A stretch of 64,000 bases of DNA from Ga0077536 sp943370145 (GCA_943370145.1 CALRPY020000003.1:62001-126000), one strand, 5' to 3'; counted from the stretch's first letter, positions 41,791 through 50,396 are shown. Translations and numbers: made by a program. Notes: generated by a model from the letters alone, not told the origin.

Positions 41791-42927
41791 CTAGACCAAC
41801 GCCAGATTGTCACGGTGGATCAGCTCGGGTTCCCTGAGGTAACCCAGCGCTGATTCCAGCCGGGCGGTCGGCAGGCCCTTGATTGCAGCCGTTTCATGCG
41901 CGCTGTAATTCGCGAGTCCCCGGGCTATTTCGAGCCCGGCCTCGTTCACGCACGACACGAGTTCGCCGCGTTCGAACTCTCCCTCCACGCCCAGCACCCC
42001 GACCGGTAGCAGGCTCTTGCCCTGCTCACGCAGGACCTTGCACGCGCCGGCGTCCAGGCGCACACGACCGCGCACATGCAACGTGCCGGCCAGCCACAGC
42101 TTACGGGCGGCCAGCTTGGTGGCAGGCGCCGCGAACAAGGTGCCAACCGCCCGTGCCGCGGCGATATCGAGCAGTACACCAGGTCTCCTGCCACCGGCGA
42201 TGACGGTTGACGTTGCCGAGCGCGCCGCCAGTCGCGCCGCGGTGACCTTGGTGCGCATGCCGCCACGCCCCCAGGTGCCGCCATCGCCCGCAATTTCCAG
42301 TAGCCGCGGGTCGTCGGCCTGGACCGTGCTGATGAGCGTCGCATCGGGGTTGGTGCGGGGATCCGCGGTCATCAGGCCGTCCTGATCGGTCAGGATGACG
42401 AGCAGATCGGCGTCGACCAGGTTGCTGACCAGGCCGGCAAGCGTGTCATTGTCACCGAGCTTGATCTCTTCGGTCGCAACGGTGTCGTTCTCGTTGATGA
42501 CGGGAATGACCCCGAGCTGCAGCAGCGTCCACAGGGTGCTGCGGGAATTCAGGTAGCGCTCGCGATTGGCGATGTCGTCGTGTGTCAGGAGGATTTGCGC
42601 CGTCAGCAGGCCACATTCCTTCAAGGCCATTTCCCAGCAGCGTACGAGCCCCATCTGGCCGATCGCCGCGGCGGCCTGCAGCTGGTGCAGCGAGTGCGGT
42701 CGTTCTTTCCAGCCCAGCCGGGCAGCGCCCTCGGCGACCGCACCGGAGGTGACGACGACGACGTCGCGGCCTGCTCGACGCAGCGCGGCCAGTTGCGAGG
42801 CCCATTCGCCGATTGCCTCGGCATTGAGGCCGGCGCCCTCGCGCGTCGCAAGCGCGCTGCCGATCTTGACCACCCAGCGGCGCGAATCCGCCGCCGCCTG
42901 TCTCAATTGTGCTTCACCAACGTCCAT
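41791..42927 (-). CDS. proB: Glutamate 5-kinase
   Basis: ProB, 378 residues, first step of proline synthesis. The amino-acid kinase domain (1-265) has VVKIGSALAT (19-28), VVVVTSGAVAEG (56-67), the PVINENDTVATEEIKLGDND loop (145-164) and GRGGMRTKVTAA. A C-terminal PUA domain (about 280-365) is present. It is the last gene of rplU-rpmA-obgE-proB. Confidence 0.97.
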   Translation of the reverse strand: MDVGEAQLRQAAADSRRWVVKIGSALATREGAGLNAEAIGEWASQLAALRRAGRDVVVVTSGAVAEGAARLGWKERPHSLHQLQAAAAIGQMGLVRCWEMALKECGLLTAQILLTHDDIANRERYLNSRSTLWTLLQLGVIPVINENDTVATEEIKLGDNDTLAGLVSNLVDADLLVILTDQDGLMTADPRTNPDATLISTVQADDPRLLEIAGDGGTWGRGGMRTKVTAARLAARSATSTVIAGGRRPGVLLDIAAARAVGTLFAAPATKLAARKLWLAGTLHVRGRVRLDAGACKVLREQGKSLLPVGVLGVEGEFERGELVSCVNEAGLEIARGLANYSAHETAAIKGLPTARLESALGYLREPELIHRDNLALV

Positions 42928-42951
42928 CCCCGGCCTTGCCCTCGCCCTCTC

Positions 42952-43983
42952 CTACTGTTCGTTGCGTTGCTCCGCGACGGCCCGGAGGTGCGCCTCGACG
43001 GCGATCATCAGGGCCTCGCAACCATCACCCGTTGCTGCCGAAACCAGGTAGATGGGGCCCTTCCACTTCAGCTTCTTGCGCATGTCCTTCAACAGCGCGT
43101 CACGGCGCTCCGCCGACAGCACGTCTATCTTGTTCAGGACCAGCCAGCGCTCGCGGCGGGCCAGTGCCGCGTCATACTTCTTCAGTTCGAGACTGATGGT
43201 CTTGAAGTCCTGCACCGGGTCACGCTCCGGATCGAGTTCGGAAACGTCGAGTATGTGCAACAGGAGCTTCGTGCGATCGACGTGGCGCAGGAACTGCAGC
43301 CCGAGCCCCGCGCCCTCGGCGGCCCCCTCGATGATGCCGGGGATATCGGCGATCACGAAACTCCGGTCGGGTCCCAGCGAAACCACACCGAGGACGGGAT
43401 GGAGCGTAGTGAACGGATAGTCGGCCACCTTCGGCCGGGCCGCCGACACGCGGCTGATGAGCGAGGACTTGCCTGCGTTCGGCAAACCGACGAGGCCCAC
43501 ATCGGCCAGCAGTTTCAATTCAAGGCGAAGCTCCCGGAGCTCGCCCGGGGTCCCCTTCGTGATACGCCGCGGCGCGCGGTTGGTGCTGCTTTTGAAGAAT
43601 GCGTTGCCCATGCCGTGGCGGCCACCCTTGGCGACCAGCAGCACGCTGTCAGGCTCGAGGAGTTCGCCGATCAGCTCGCCGGTTTCCTGCTCGTAGACCA
43701 CCGTGCCGCAAGGCACGCGTATCGTCAGGTCCTCGCCGGATTTGCCAATCCTGTCGCGCCCGGCACCGGGCTGGCCGTTGCCCGCCTTGAAATGGCGCTT
43801 GAAACGGAAGTCGATCAGCGTGTTGAGCTGCGCGTCGGTCCGGATGTAGATGCTGCCGCCGTCGCCGCCGTCGCCGCCGTCCGGGCCACCGAATTCGATG
43901 AACTTCTCGCGGCGGAAACTGAGGCAGCCATCGCCTCCTTTGCCAGCAGCAACGTAAATCCGGGCCTGGTCTACGAATTTCAT
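42952..43983 (-). CDS. obgE: Obg GTPase
   Basis: ObgE/CgtA, 343 residues, a ribosome-associated GTPase in 50S maturation and stress control. The glycine-rich Obg fold is at 1-158 (FGGPDGGDGGDGGS). The GTPase domain has Walker A GLPNAGKSS 166-174 and the G3 region DIPGIIEGA. There is no C-terminal OCT extension beyond the G domain. It lies downstream of rpmA, separated by a hairpin terminator, so its expression may be attenuated or come from its own promoter. Confidence 0.97.
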   Translation of the reverse strand: MKFVDQARIYVAAGKGGDGCLSFRREKFIEFGGPDGGDGGDGGSIYIRTDAQLNTLIDFRFKRHFKAGNGQPGAGRDRIGKSGEDLTIRVPCGTVVYEQETGELIGELLEPDSVLLVAKGGRHGMGNAFFKSSTNRAPRRITKGTPGELRELRLELKLLADVGLVGLPNAGKSSLISRVSAARPKVADYPFTTLHPVLGVVSLGPDRSFVIADIPGIIEGAAEGAGLGLQFLRHVDRTKLLLHILDVSELDPERDPVQDFKTISLELKKYDAALARRERWLVLNKIDVLSAERRDALLKDMRKKLKWKGPIYLVSAATGDGCEALMIAVEAHLRAVAEQRNEQ

Positions 43984-44004
43984 GGTTTATGCCGGGCGCG
44001 CCAA

Positions 44005-44030
44005 CAAAAAACCCCGTCGATGGACGGGGT
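44005..44030 (-). terminator. Intrinsic terminator/attenuator between rpmA and obgE
   Basis: On the minus strand an 8-base-pair stem (44030-44023 with 44018-44011) and a 4-base loop are followed by a run of T's. This is a textbook rho-independent terminator, 27 bases after the rpmA stop, so only part of the transcription would reach obgE-proB. Confidence 0.85.
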
Positions 44031-44056
44031 CTTTGCGCGGCGTTTGCCTATCGGAT

Positions 44057-44314
44057 TCAGGCTGGAACGACGCTCACGGTCGGATGACGTTCGGCGCCCT
44101 TCACTTCGAAGAGGACCCGGCCTTCCGCCGTCGCGAACAGGGTGTGGTCGCGGCCGCAGCCCACGTTGGCACCTGCCCGGTAATGCGTGCCGCGCTGCCG
44201 GATGATGATATTGCCCGGGATGACCGCTTCACCGCCGAACTTCTTCACGCCGAGCCGCTTCGACTGCGAATCGCGACCGTTACGCGTGCTGCCGCCTGCT
44301 TTCTTGTGTGCCAT
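44057..44314 (-). CDS. rpmA: 50S ribosomal protein L27
   Basis: L27, 85 residues, near the peptidyl-transferase centre. Begins MAHKKAGGSTRNGRDS and contains GGEAVIPGNIIIRQRGT, all standard. No N-terminal cleavage extension. It is six bases downstream of rplU. Confidence 0.98.
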   Translation of the reverse strand: MAHKKAGGSTRNGRDSQSKRLGVKKFGGEAVIPGNIIIRQRGTHYRAGANVGCGRDHTLFATAEGRVLFEVKGAERHPTVSVVPA

Positions 44315-44320
44315 GGCGTT

Positions 44321-44635
44321 TTAACCTCCGACAATCTCGTTGATCTCGACCTGCGTGTAGTTCTGGCGGTGCCCCATCGTCTTGCGATAGTGCTTGCGGC
44401 GCTTGAACTTCACGATGCGGATTTTCTCACCGCGGCCATTTTCCAGCACCGTCGCGAGCACCTTGGCGCCTTCGATGGTGGGGGTGCCGACCGTCACCTT
44501 GTCGCCGGATTTGACGAGCAGGACGGTGGAGAATTCGACAGGCTCGCCGGCATCGGCGGGCAGCGATTCGATTTTAAGTTTGTCACCCACGGCCACGCGA
44601 TATTGCTTGCCGCCGGTTTTGATAACTGCTTGCAT
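44321..44635 (-). CDS. rplU: 50S ribosomal protein L21
   Basis: L21, 104 residues, binds 23S rRNA with L20. Begins MQAVIKTGGKQYRVAVGDKL, and the C-terminal KFKRRKHYRKTMGHRQNYT is conserved. It is the first gene of the rplU-rpmA-(obgE-proB) operon, with a clear sigma-70 promoter 50-80 bases upstream. Confidence 0.98.
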   Translation of the reverse strand: MQAVIKTGGKQYRVAVGDKLKIESLPADAGEPVEFSTVLLVKSGDKVTVGTPTIEGAKVLATVLENGRGEKIRIVKFKRRKHYRKTMGHRQNYTQVEINEIVGG

Positions 44636-44688
44636 GGGTATTCGACCAGTCGTATGGGAGTTCGGGCGCTTCGCCCGCGAAGCCCGGT

Positions 44689-44717
44689 ATAGTACGGAAA
44701 CACCATTGATGACTCAA
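44689..44717 (-). promoter_or_regulatory. rplU operon promoter
   Basis: On the minus strand TTGAGT (44717-44712), a 17-base spacer and TACTAT (44694-44689). It lies in the gap between the divergent rplU and ispB genes. Confidence 0.65.
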
Positions 44718-44817
44718 GCTTTTTGCCCGCGGCCGTGCATGAGACCGGGCGCGGGGTGGCGCTGGGTCTCGCCTGTTGGCACAATTCCCCGCCTTTCCCC
44801 CGACCAGTTGAATCGCG

Positions 44818-45816
44818 ATGCCGCCCGCCATTCCCGCCCCAGCCGAATTAGGGATAGACGAGGTTCGGGACCTGATCGCCGACCAGATGACCGAGGTCGA
44901 CGCGCTGATCCGGACCCGCCTGCATTCCGACGTCGTGCTCATCAACCAGCTGAGCCGCTACGTGATCGGCAGCGGCGGCAAGCGCCTGCGCCCGGTGCTC
45001 GCCATCCTGAGCGCGCGGGCGCTGGGTTATGGCGGCACCCGGCACATCGACCTCGCGGTCATCGTCGAGCTGATTCACACCGCCACCCTGCTCCACGACG
45101 ATGTCGTCGATTCCTCGCGCATGCGCCGCGGCCGCGAAACGGCGAACATGGTCTGGGGCAACGAGGCCAGCGTGCTGGTCGGCGACTTCCTCTACTCGCG
45201 CGCATTCCAGATGATGGTGGACATCGACCGGATGCGGGTGCTCGAGATCCTCGCCGACGCCACGAACACGATTGCGGAGGGCGAGGTCATGCAACTCGTC
45301 AACTGCAACGACCCTGAAACGACGGAAGAACGGTACCTGCACACGATAAGGTTCAAGACGGCGAAGCTGTTCGAGGCGGCCGCGCAACTCGGCGCGGTCA
45401 TCGCCGACGCCGGGCCGGAACTCGAGGCCACGCTCGGTTGCTACGGCCGTCACCTGGGGACTGCGTTCCAGCTCGTCGATGACGCGCTCGACTACAGCGC
45501 AACCGACACCCAGCTCGGCAAGAACATCGGGGATGACCTGGCTGAGGGCAAACCTACGCTGCCGCTCCTGTATGCAATGTGGCGAGGCTCCCCGGCGCAG
45601 GCGGCGACAATCAGGGAGGCGATTCTCGAGGGTGGGCGGGATCGCATAAAAGAAATCTCCGCCGCGATTGAATCCACCGGTGCCATCAAATACACTTTTG
45701 CGCTCGCTGAGGCTGAAGCCGCGAAAGCGCGCTCAGCATTGGCAGCCGTTCCGCGGTCAAGATATCTCGATGCCTTGCAGGCATTGACGAGGTTCGCGGT
45801 CGAACGGCAATCGTAG
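44818..45816 (+). CDS. ispB: Polyprenyl (octaprenyl-type) diphosphate synthase
   Basis: A 332-residue trans-prenyltransferase that builds the ubiquinone side chain from FPP and IPP. The first Asp-rich motif is in LLHDDVVDSSRMRRG (about 91-105), the second in FQLVDDALDYS (about 218-228), and GGKRLRP at 53-59. It is divergent from rplU, as in E. coli and Pseudomonas. Chain length cannot be read from the sequence with certainty. Confidence 0.95.
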   Translation: MPPAIPAPAELGIDEVRDLIADQMTEVDALIRTRLHSDVVLINQLSRYVIGSGGKRLRPVLAILSARALGYGGTRHIDLAVIVELIHTATLLHDDVVDSSRMRRGRETANMVWGNEASVLVGDFLYSRAFQMMVDIDRMRVLEILADATNTIAEGEVMQLVNCNDPETTEERYLHTIRFKTAKLFEAAAQLGAVIADAGPELEATLGCYGRHLGTAFQLVDDALDYSATDTQLGKNIGDDLAEGKPTLPLLYAMWRGSPAQAATIREAILEGGRDRIKEISAAIESTGAIKYTFALAEAEAAKARSALAAVPRSRYLDALQALTRFAVERQS

Positions 45817-45825
45817 CGACAGTGT

Positions 45826-45902
45826 CGGGGTGTAGCTCAGTCTGGTAGAGCACTGCCTTCGGGAGGCAGGGGTCGTAGGTTCGAATCCTGTCACCCCGAC
45901 CA
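45826..45902 (+). tRNA. tRNA-Pro (anticodon CGG)
   Basis: A 77-base cloverleaf with encoded CCA. The acceptor CGGGGTG pairs with CACCCCG (45892-45898). The anticodon loop TTCGGGA carries CGG at 45860-45862, and the T arm is GGTTCGAATCC. It begins nine bases after ispB. Confidence 0.97.
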
Positions 45903-45992
45903 TTTTCGCAACGAGCAAGGGGGCTACGCGACGACACCGTCCGTCCGGCCGGCGACGTCACGAGGCGACAGCGTCCAAGCATCATCAAAGCC

Positions 45993-47078
45993 ATGATTGC
46001 ATCTGCCCCTTCTGCTGCCGACGAATCATTCCAGTCTTCAATCCTCCAGGGCGTGTCGCGCACCTTCGCGCTGACGATTCCCGTTCTCCCCGCGTCGCTG
46101 AGCAGGGCAGTGGGCAACGCCTACCTGCTGTGCCGCATCGCGGACACGATTGAAGACGACGCCGGGCTCGACCTGGCGGACAAACAGCGCTATTCGGCGT
46201 GGTTTCTCGACATCGTGCAGGGCGAAAAGCCTGCCGATCCGTTCGCTTCCGAACTGGCGCCGCGCCTCGCACCTCATGCCACCGCGGCCGAACGCGAGCT
46301 GATTGCGAACACGGCGAGCGTGATCCGCATCACCCGCTCGCTCGCGCCCGATCAGGTCCGTGCCCTCGCGCGCTGCGTGCGGGTCATGTCCGACGGCATG
46401 GTGTATTACCAGAGTCAGGAGACCCTCGACGGCCTGGCTGACCAGCGGGCGATGGACCGTTATTGCTACTACGTGGCGGGCGTCGTCGGCGAGATGCTCA
46501 CCGAACTCTTCTGCCATCACTGTCCTTCGCTGCAAGCCCGGCGTGACACCCTGCTGAAATTCGGCGTTTCCTTCGGCCAGGGCTTGCAGATGACGAACAT
46601 CCTGAAGGACATCTGGGAAGACCGCGCGCGCGGCGCCTGCTGGCTGCCACGTTCCGAATTCGAACCTCGCGGCATCCAGCTCAGTCGCTTGACGCCCGGT
46701 TCGGGTGGCGACGCGTTTGCGCAGGGCCTGCGCCATCTCCTCGGCGTGGCGCACGGGCACCTGCGCAATGCACTGGAATACACGCTCATGATTCCGGCAG
46801 CGGAAACCGGGATTCGCAAGTTCTGCCTGTGGGCGCTGGGCATGGCGGTATTGACGCTGCGCCAGATCAGCGCGCACCCGCACTTCACGACCGGCCAGGA
46901 GGTCAAGATTTCACGCCGCAGCGTGAAATTCACGATCGCGGCGACGACGGTCGCGGCACGCCATGACGGCGCGTTGCGCGCGCTGTTCAACACGGCCTCC
47001 CTGGGGCTCCCGCAGGAAAGGGTCGTGCCCTCGGGCCCCGCCTACATCGAAGGCATGGAAGCCCGGCACGGGACCTAG
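45993..47078 (+). CDS. Squalene/phytoene synthase family enzyme (likely squalene synthase)
   Basis: A 361-residue head-to-head prenyl synthase, joining two FPP molecules. The first Asp-rich motif lies in CRIADTIEDD (47-56), YCYYVAGVVGEMLTELF (149-165) is the central helix, and the second motif is in NILKDIWEDRARG (about 198-210) followed by CWLP. It is longer than the HpnC/HpnD proteins (about 280 residues) and stands alone. It is probably a one-enzyme squalene synthase rather than part of the three-gene HpnCDE route. Downstream hpnG follows with no gap (TAG then ATG). It starts the hopanoid operon that also holds a CDP-alcohol transferase and hpnA. Confidence 0.88.
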   Translation: MIASAPSAADESFQSSILQGVSRTFALTIPVLPASLSRAVGNAYLLCRIADTIEDDAGLDLADKQRYSAWFLDIVQGEKPADPFASELAPRLAPHATAAERELIANTASVIRITRSLAPDQVRALARCVRVMSDGMVYYQSQETLDGLADQRAMDRYCYYVAGVVGEMLTELFCHHCPSLQARRDTLLKFGVSFGQGLQMTNILKDIWEDRARGACWLPRSEFEPRGIQLSRLTPGSGGDAFAQGLRHLLGVAHGHLRNALEYTLMIPAAETGIRKFCLWALGMAVLTLRQISAHPHFTTGQEVKISRRSVKFTIAATTVAARHDGALRALFNTASLGLPQERVVPSGPAYIEGMEARHGT

Positions 47079-47804
47079 ATGCGCCCGAACGCCATGCGGG
47101 TCGCGGATGCGCGGCGAATCGGCATCGTGGTCGCACTGCCCGCAGAGGCCCGGACACTCGATGCATTGGACACATCGACCTTCGACATCGTCGTCACCGG
47201 GCCGGGGCCGGCCCGTGCAGCCACGGGCGCGGCGGATCTGGTCGCGCGCGGTGCCGGGGCCCTGCTGAGCTGGGGAACGTCGGGCGCCCTGCAGGCCGAA
47301 CTCCGTCCCGGACGGCTGGTGCTGGCGTCGAACGTGCGCGACGAGGACGGTTGCCGCTTTCCCTGCGACGACGACTGGTTCCGTCGCATGGAGGCCATGT
47401 TCGCCAGCCTGGCGCCAGCCCGCACGGGCTGTGCGACAAGCGCACAACCGGTTGCCAGCGTCGAGGCGAAACATCTGCTGGCGCGCGTCAGCGGCTGCGG
47501 GGCGGTCGACATGGAAGCGGCGGCCGTGGCCCGAACGGCGGCGGCACATACGCTGCCGTTTCTCGCGATACGCAGCATCGTCGACCCGGTCGACTGTGAC
47601 CTGCCACGCTGCGTCCTCGCCAGCCTTGCACCGTCGGGCGAACCCCACCTGGGGGCGCTGCTGGCGACGCTGCTGCGCCGGCCGTGGGAGTTGGGCGGGC
47701 TCCTGCGCCTGGCCCTGCATTTCAACGCGGCACTGCGCACGCTGCGCCACGCCGCCAGGCTCATGTCGAACAGCAACCAGGCCATCACGGTAGTCAACAG
47801 ATGA
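47079..47804 (+). CDS. hpnG: Hopanoid-associated phosphorylase HpnG
   Basis: A 241-residue nucleoside phosphorylase-like protein. The purine-phosphorylase fold starts IGIVVALPAEARTLDAL (about 13-29), with the GTSGALQ loop near 67-73 and the nucleoside-binding VDMEAAAVARTA near 145-156. HpnG is known to remove adenine from adenosylhopane to give ribosyl-hopane on the way to bacteriohopanetetrol. ATG 47079 follows the squalene synthase stop directly; ATG 47094 is an alternative. The stop overlaps the next gene (ATGA). Confidence 0.88.
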   Translation: MRPNAMRVADARRIGIVVALPAEARTLDALDTSTFDIVVTGPGPARAATGAADLVARGAGALLSWGTSGALQAELRPGRLVLASNVRDEDGCRFPCDDDWFRRMEAMFASLAPARTGCATSAQPVASVEAKHLLARVSGCGAVDMEAAAVARTAAAHTLPFLAIRSIVDPVDCDLPRCVLASLAPSGEPHLGALLATLLRRPWELGGLLRLALHFNAALRTLRHAARLMSNSNQAITVVNR

Positions 47805-48409
47805 ACGCTTTTCCGGCAAAACCCTATGACGCGCGGCTGGCCGCCTGGCTGGTACGCCCCCTGGTCGACACGCCGGTAACGCCGAACCAGCTGACCCTGG
47901 TGCGCTTCGTCGTCGGCGCCGCCGGCGCACTGATGTTCGCGCTGGGCGAGCAACCAAACGTTGCGGCACTGCTGGTGGTGCTGTCGAACTTCCTGGACCA
48001 CACGGACGGCGAGCTGGCCCGCATGAGCGGCAAGAGCAGCCGCTTCGGCCATTACTTCGACCTCGCCTCGGATGCGCTGGTCACCGTCGGCATGTTCATC
48101 GGCATGGGCATCGGGCTCGTCGGACAGCTCGGCAATTCGGCCGCCTGGATGGGTTGCAGCGCGGGGCTCGCCGTCGCCGGGATCTTCCAGCTGCGCAACG
48201 TCATCGAGAATCGCCACGGCAAGACCGCGACGAAACAACCGCGCTTCGCCGGTTTCGAGGCCGAGGACGTGCTCTACCTGATGCCGCTCGTGACGCTCGC
48301 CGGCGCGCTCGACGGCTTCCTGCGGGCCGCCGCCATCGGCGCGCCGCTCGCCTTGCTCGTCGTGGCCGTGCAATACGTGATGATCGAACGGAGGCAACGG
48401 CCGACATGA
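47801..48409 (+). CDS. CDP-alcohol phosphatidyltransferase family protein
   Basis: A 202-residue integral membrane enzyme. The family motif DxxDGxxAR(x8)GxxxDxxxD is perfect: Asp66, Asp69, Gly70, Ala73-Arg74, Gly83, Asp87 and Asp91. Such enzymes displace CMP from a CDP- or CMP-activated head or lipid. It is embedded between hpnG and hpnA with ATGA overlaps on both sides, so it is made with hopanoid enzymes. A few kilobases away are genes for aminoethylphosphonate and two nucleotidyltransferases. I infer it joins a CMP-activated phosphonate to a lipid acceptor (diacylglycerol or a hopanoid alcohol), but an ordinary phospholipid or inositol-type role cannot be ruled out. It does not look like PgsA or PssA. 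Confidence 0.85.
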   Translation: MNAFPAKPYDARLAAWLVRPLVDTPVTPNQLTLVRFVVGAAGALMFALGEQPNVAALLVVLSNFLDHTDGELARMSGKSSRFGHYFDLASDALVTVGMFIGMGIGLVGQLGNSAAWMGCSAGLAVAGIFQLRNVIENRHGKTATKQPRFAGFEAEDVLYLMPLVTLAGALDGFLRAAAIGAPLALLVVAVQYVMIERRQRPT

Positions 48410-49386
48410 CAGTTCTGGTGACCGGGGCATCTGGCTTCGTGGGCAGCGCCGTCGTGCGCCAGCTCCTGGCGCGTGGCGAGCGCGTCCGTGTACTGGTCAG
48501 GCCGGCCAGCGACCGGCGCAATGTCAGCGCACTCGCGGTGGAAATCGTCGAGGGCGACCTGCGCCAGGCATCGACGCTCGCCGCCGCATGCGCCGGCTGC
48601 AGTGCGCTGTACCACGTCGCGGCCGACTATCGCCTGTGGACGCGTGATCCGCGCGAGCTCTACGCCAGCAATGTGGAAGGCACACGCAATCTGATGCGTG
48701 CGGCACTGGGCGCCGGTATCCCGCGCATCGTCTACACCAGCAGCGTAGCGACGCTGGGCCTGCATGGGGACGGAAGCCCGGCTTCCGAGGACAGCCCGGT
48801 GGGCCTTGCGAACATGATCGGCCACTACAAGCGATCGAAATTCCTGGCCGAGCGCGCGGTCGACGAACTCGTCGCACACGAGGGCCTGCCGGCGGTGATC
48901 GTGAATCCGTCGACGCCCATCGGCCCACACGACGTGAAACCAACCCCGACCGGTCGCATGATTCGCGACGCGGCAGCCGGCCGCATTCCGGCCTACGTCG
49001 ACACCGGACTCAACATCGTTCACGTCGAGGACGTTGCCCGGGGTCACCTCCTTGCATTCGAGCACGGCAGGATCGGCCGCCGCTACATCCTCGGTGGCGA
49101 GGACATGGCGCTTCGCGACATCCTGGCGGCCATCGCGCGGCACGTGGGACGACGCCCGCCGCGCATCCGCCTGCCGCGACCCGCCCTGTACCCGGTGGCC
49201 ATGGTGGCGGAGGCCTGGGCCTGGGCCACCCGCGGCAACGAGCCGCAGGTCACCCTCGACGGCCTGCGCATGTCGCGGAAGAAAATGTTCTTCGACTCGG
49301 GACGTGCACGCCGCGAACTGGGCTACACGACGCGGCCGGCGCTCGAGGCGATTGCGGACGCGGTCGACTGGTTCCGGCGCGACTAG
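48406..49386 (+). CDS. hpnA: Hopanoid-associated sugar epimerase HpnA
   Basis: A 326-residue extended-SDR NAD-dependent epimerase/dehydratase. It has GASGFVG (7-13), the catalytic YxxxK in GHYKRSKFLAERA (about 141-153), and the HpnA-like segments TSSVATLG and VNPSTPIGPHDVKPTPTGRMI. HpnA belongs to hopanoid clusters, where it probably acts on the sugar head group. ATG 48406 overlaps the phosphatidyltransferase stop (ATGA). The last four bases overlap the convergent membrane protein gene. Confidence 0.92.
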   Translation: MTVLVTGASGFVGSAVVRQLLARGERVRVLVRPASDRRNVSALAVEIVEGDLRQASTLAAACAGCSALYHVAADYRLWTRDPRELYASNVEGTRNLMRAALGAGIPRIVYTSSVATLGLHGDGSPASEDSPVGLANMIGHYKRSKFLAERAVDELVAHEGLPAVIVNPSTPIGPHDVKPTPTGRMIRDAAAGRIPAYVDTGLNIVHVEDVARGHLLAFEHGRIGRRYILGGEDMALRDILAAIARHVGRRPPRIRLPRPALYPVAMVAEAWAWATRGNEPQVTLDGLRMSRKKMFFDSGRARRELGYTTRPALEAIADAVDWFRRD

Positions 49387-50396
49387 CCGCCGCGTTCGGC
49401 CGACACGGCGCGGGCGGTGGCAGCGGAAACCGAGTACATCGACGCCAGCGCCAGGCTCACCGCGATCCAGACCAGTTCGCGGCTGCGTCGCACGAGTGCG
49501 ACCGACATGCCAAGCCCGGACAGGCCGGTCAGCGCGCCGCAGGTCAGCATCAACGCACCTTCCTGGCTGCCAAGCCCGGCCGGAATGAAGAAAGTCGCCG
49601 TGCGCACGAGTTGTACCATCGATTCGATGATCCACGCGTCACTCCAGCTGATCGGGTGGCCGATCAGGTGGAAAATCAGGTAGATCTCGGCCACCCCCAG
49701 CAGCCAGTTCGCCATTGCCCATGCGGTCGACCAGCACAGGGCGCCGCGGTGTTCGGCGTAGAAGCGCGCGAACATCAGGTCCATGTCCTGCATCGCCGAG
49801 AGCACGCGCGCGAGCCGTTCACCAAGCCGGGTCCGGCCCAGACGGGTGGCGGCGAAGGTCGACAGTTTCCAGTGCTGCATCAGGAAGAAAACCGCGATCC
49901 ACGCGGTCAGCATGGCGAGGCTGATGCCGGCGAGGGTCTTGTGAGTACTCGACAGGTCAGCGCTGAGCAGCACCAGCACGAACCCGACCGCGACGAACAG
50001 CACCAGCCCCACCATGCTCGTCGTCTTCGCCAGGACCAGGGCGGCGCCCGCGTCCCGGTAGGACACCCCGTGATTGTGCTTCAGCAGCCAGGCCTTGATG
50101 GGCTCGCCCCCCAGGGACGCCATCGGAGTGATGTTGTTGTAGGCCTCGCCGATCATCCGTATCACGTACAGGCGGCGGGCCCACTTGAGTCCCCTGTCCA
50201 TTCCCGCGAAGGTCAGCTGCCAGCTCGCGACGTCAGTCGCGAAGCTCACGGCATACAGGGCGAGCAACCAGGCCATGCCGCTGAGACCCACCCGTCCGCT
50301 GGCGGCGAGGATGGGCGTCATGTCGGTCTGGCGGAGCAACAGCCACAGCAGGGCGATGCCGAGCAGCAGGAATGCGGATTTTGCGAGCTTCATCAA
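49383..50396 (-). CDS. Lysylphosphatidylglycerol synthase TM-domain (flippase-like) protein
   Basis: A 337-residue membrane protein with about eight hydrophobic segments and the UPF0104/LPG_synthase_TM pattern: RMIGEAYNNITPMASLGGEPIKAWLL (about 80-105) and VRTATFFIPAGLGSQEGALML (about 265-285). There is no soluble aminoacyl-transferase domain. Stand-alone members are often lipid flippases or hopanoid-associated (HpnL-like) exporters. It faces hpnA convergently with a 4-base overlap and is divergent from the oxygenase gene. Translocation of the lipid made by this cluster is inferred. Start is the first ATG (50396); a second follows at once. Confidence 0.82.
   Translation of the reverse strand: MMKLAKSAFLLLGIALLWLLLRQTDMTPILAASGRVGLSGMAWLLALYAVSFATDVASWQLTFAGMDRGLKWARRLYVIRMIGEAYNNITPMASLGGEPIKAWLLKHNHGVSYRDAGAALVLAKTTSMVGLVLFVAVGFVLVLLSADLSSTHKTLAGISLAMLTAWIAVFFLMQHWKLSTFAATRLGRTRLGERLARVLSAMQDMDLMFARFYAEHRGALCWSTAWAMANWLLGVAEIYLIFHLIGHPISWSDAWIIESMVQLVRTATFFIPAGLGSQEGALMLTCGALTGLSGLGMSVALVRRSRELVWIAVSLALASMYSVSAATARAVSAERGG

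Noticed and set aside
42580..44205. 541-codon plus-strand frame opposite obgE and proB
   Set aside because: Shadow of conserved genes. It also crosses the terminator at 44011-44030.
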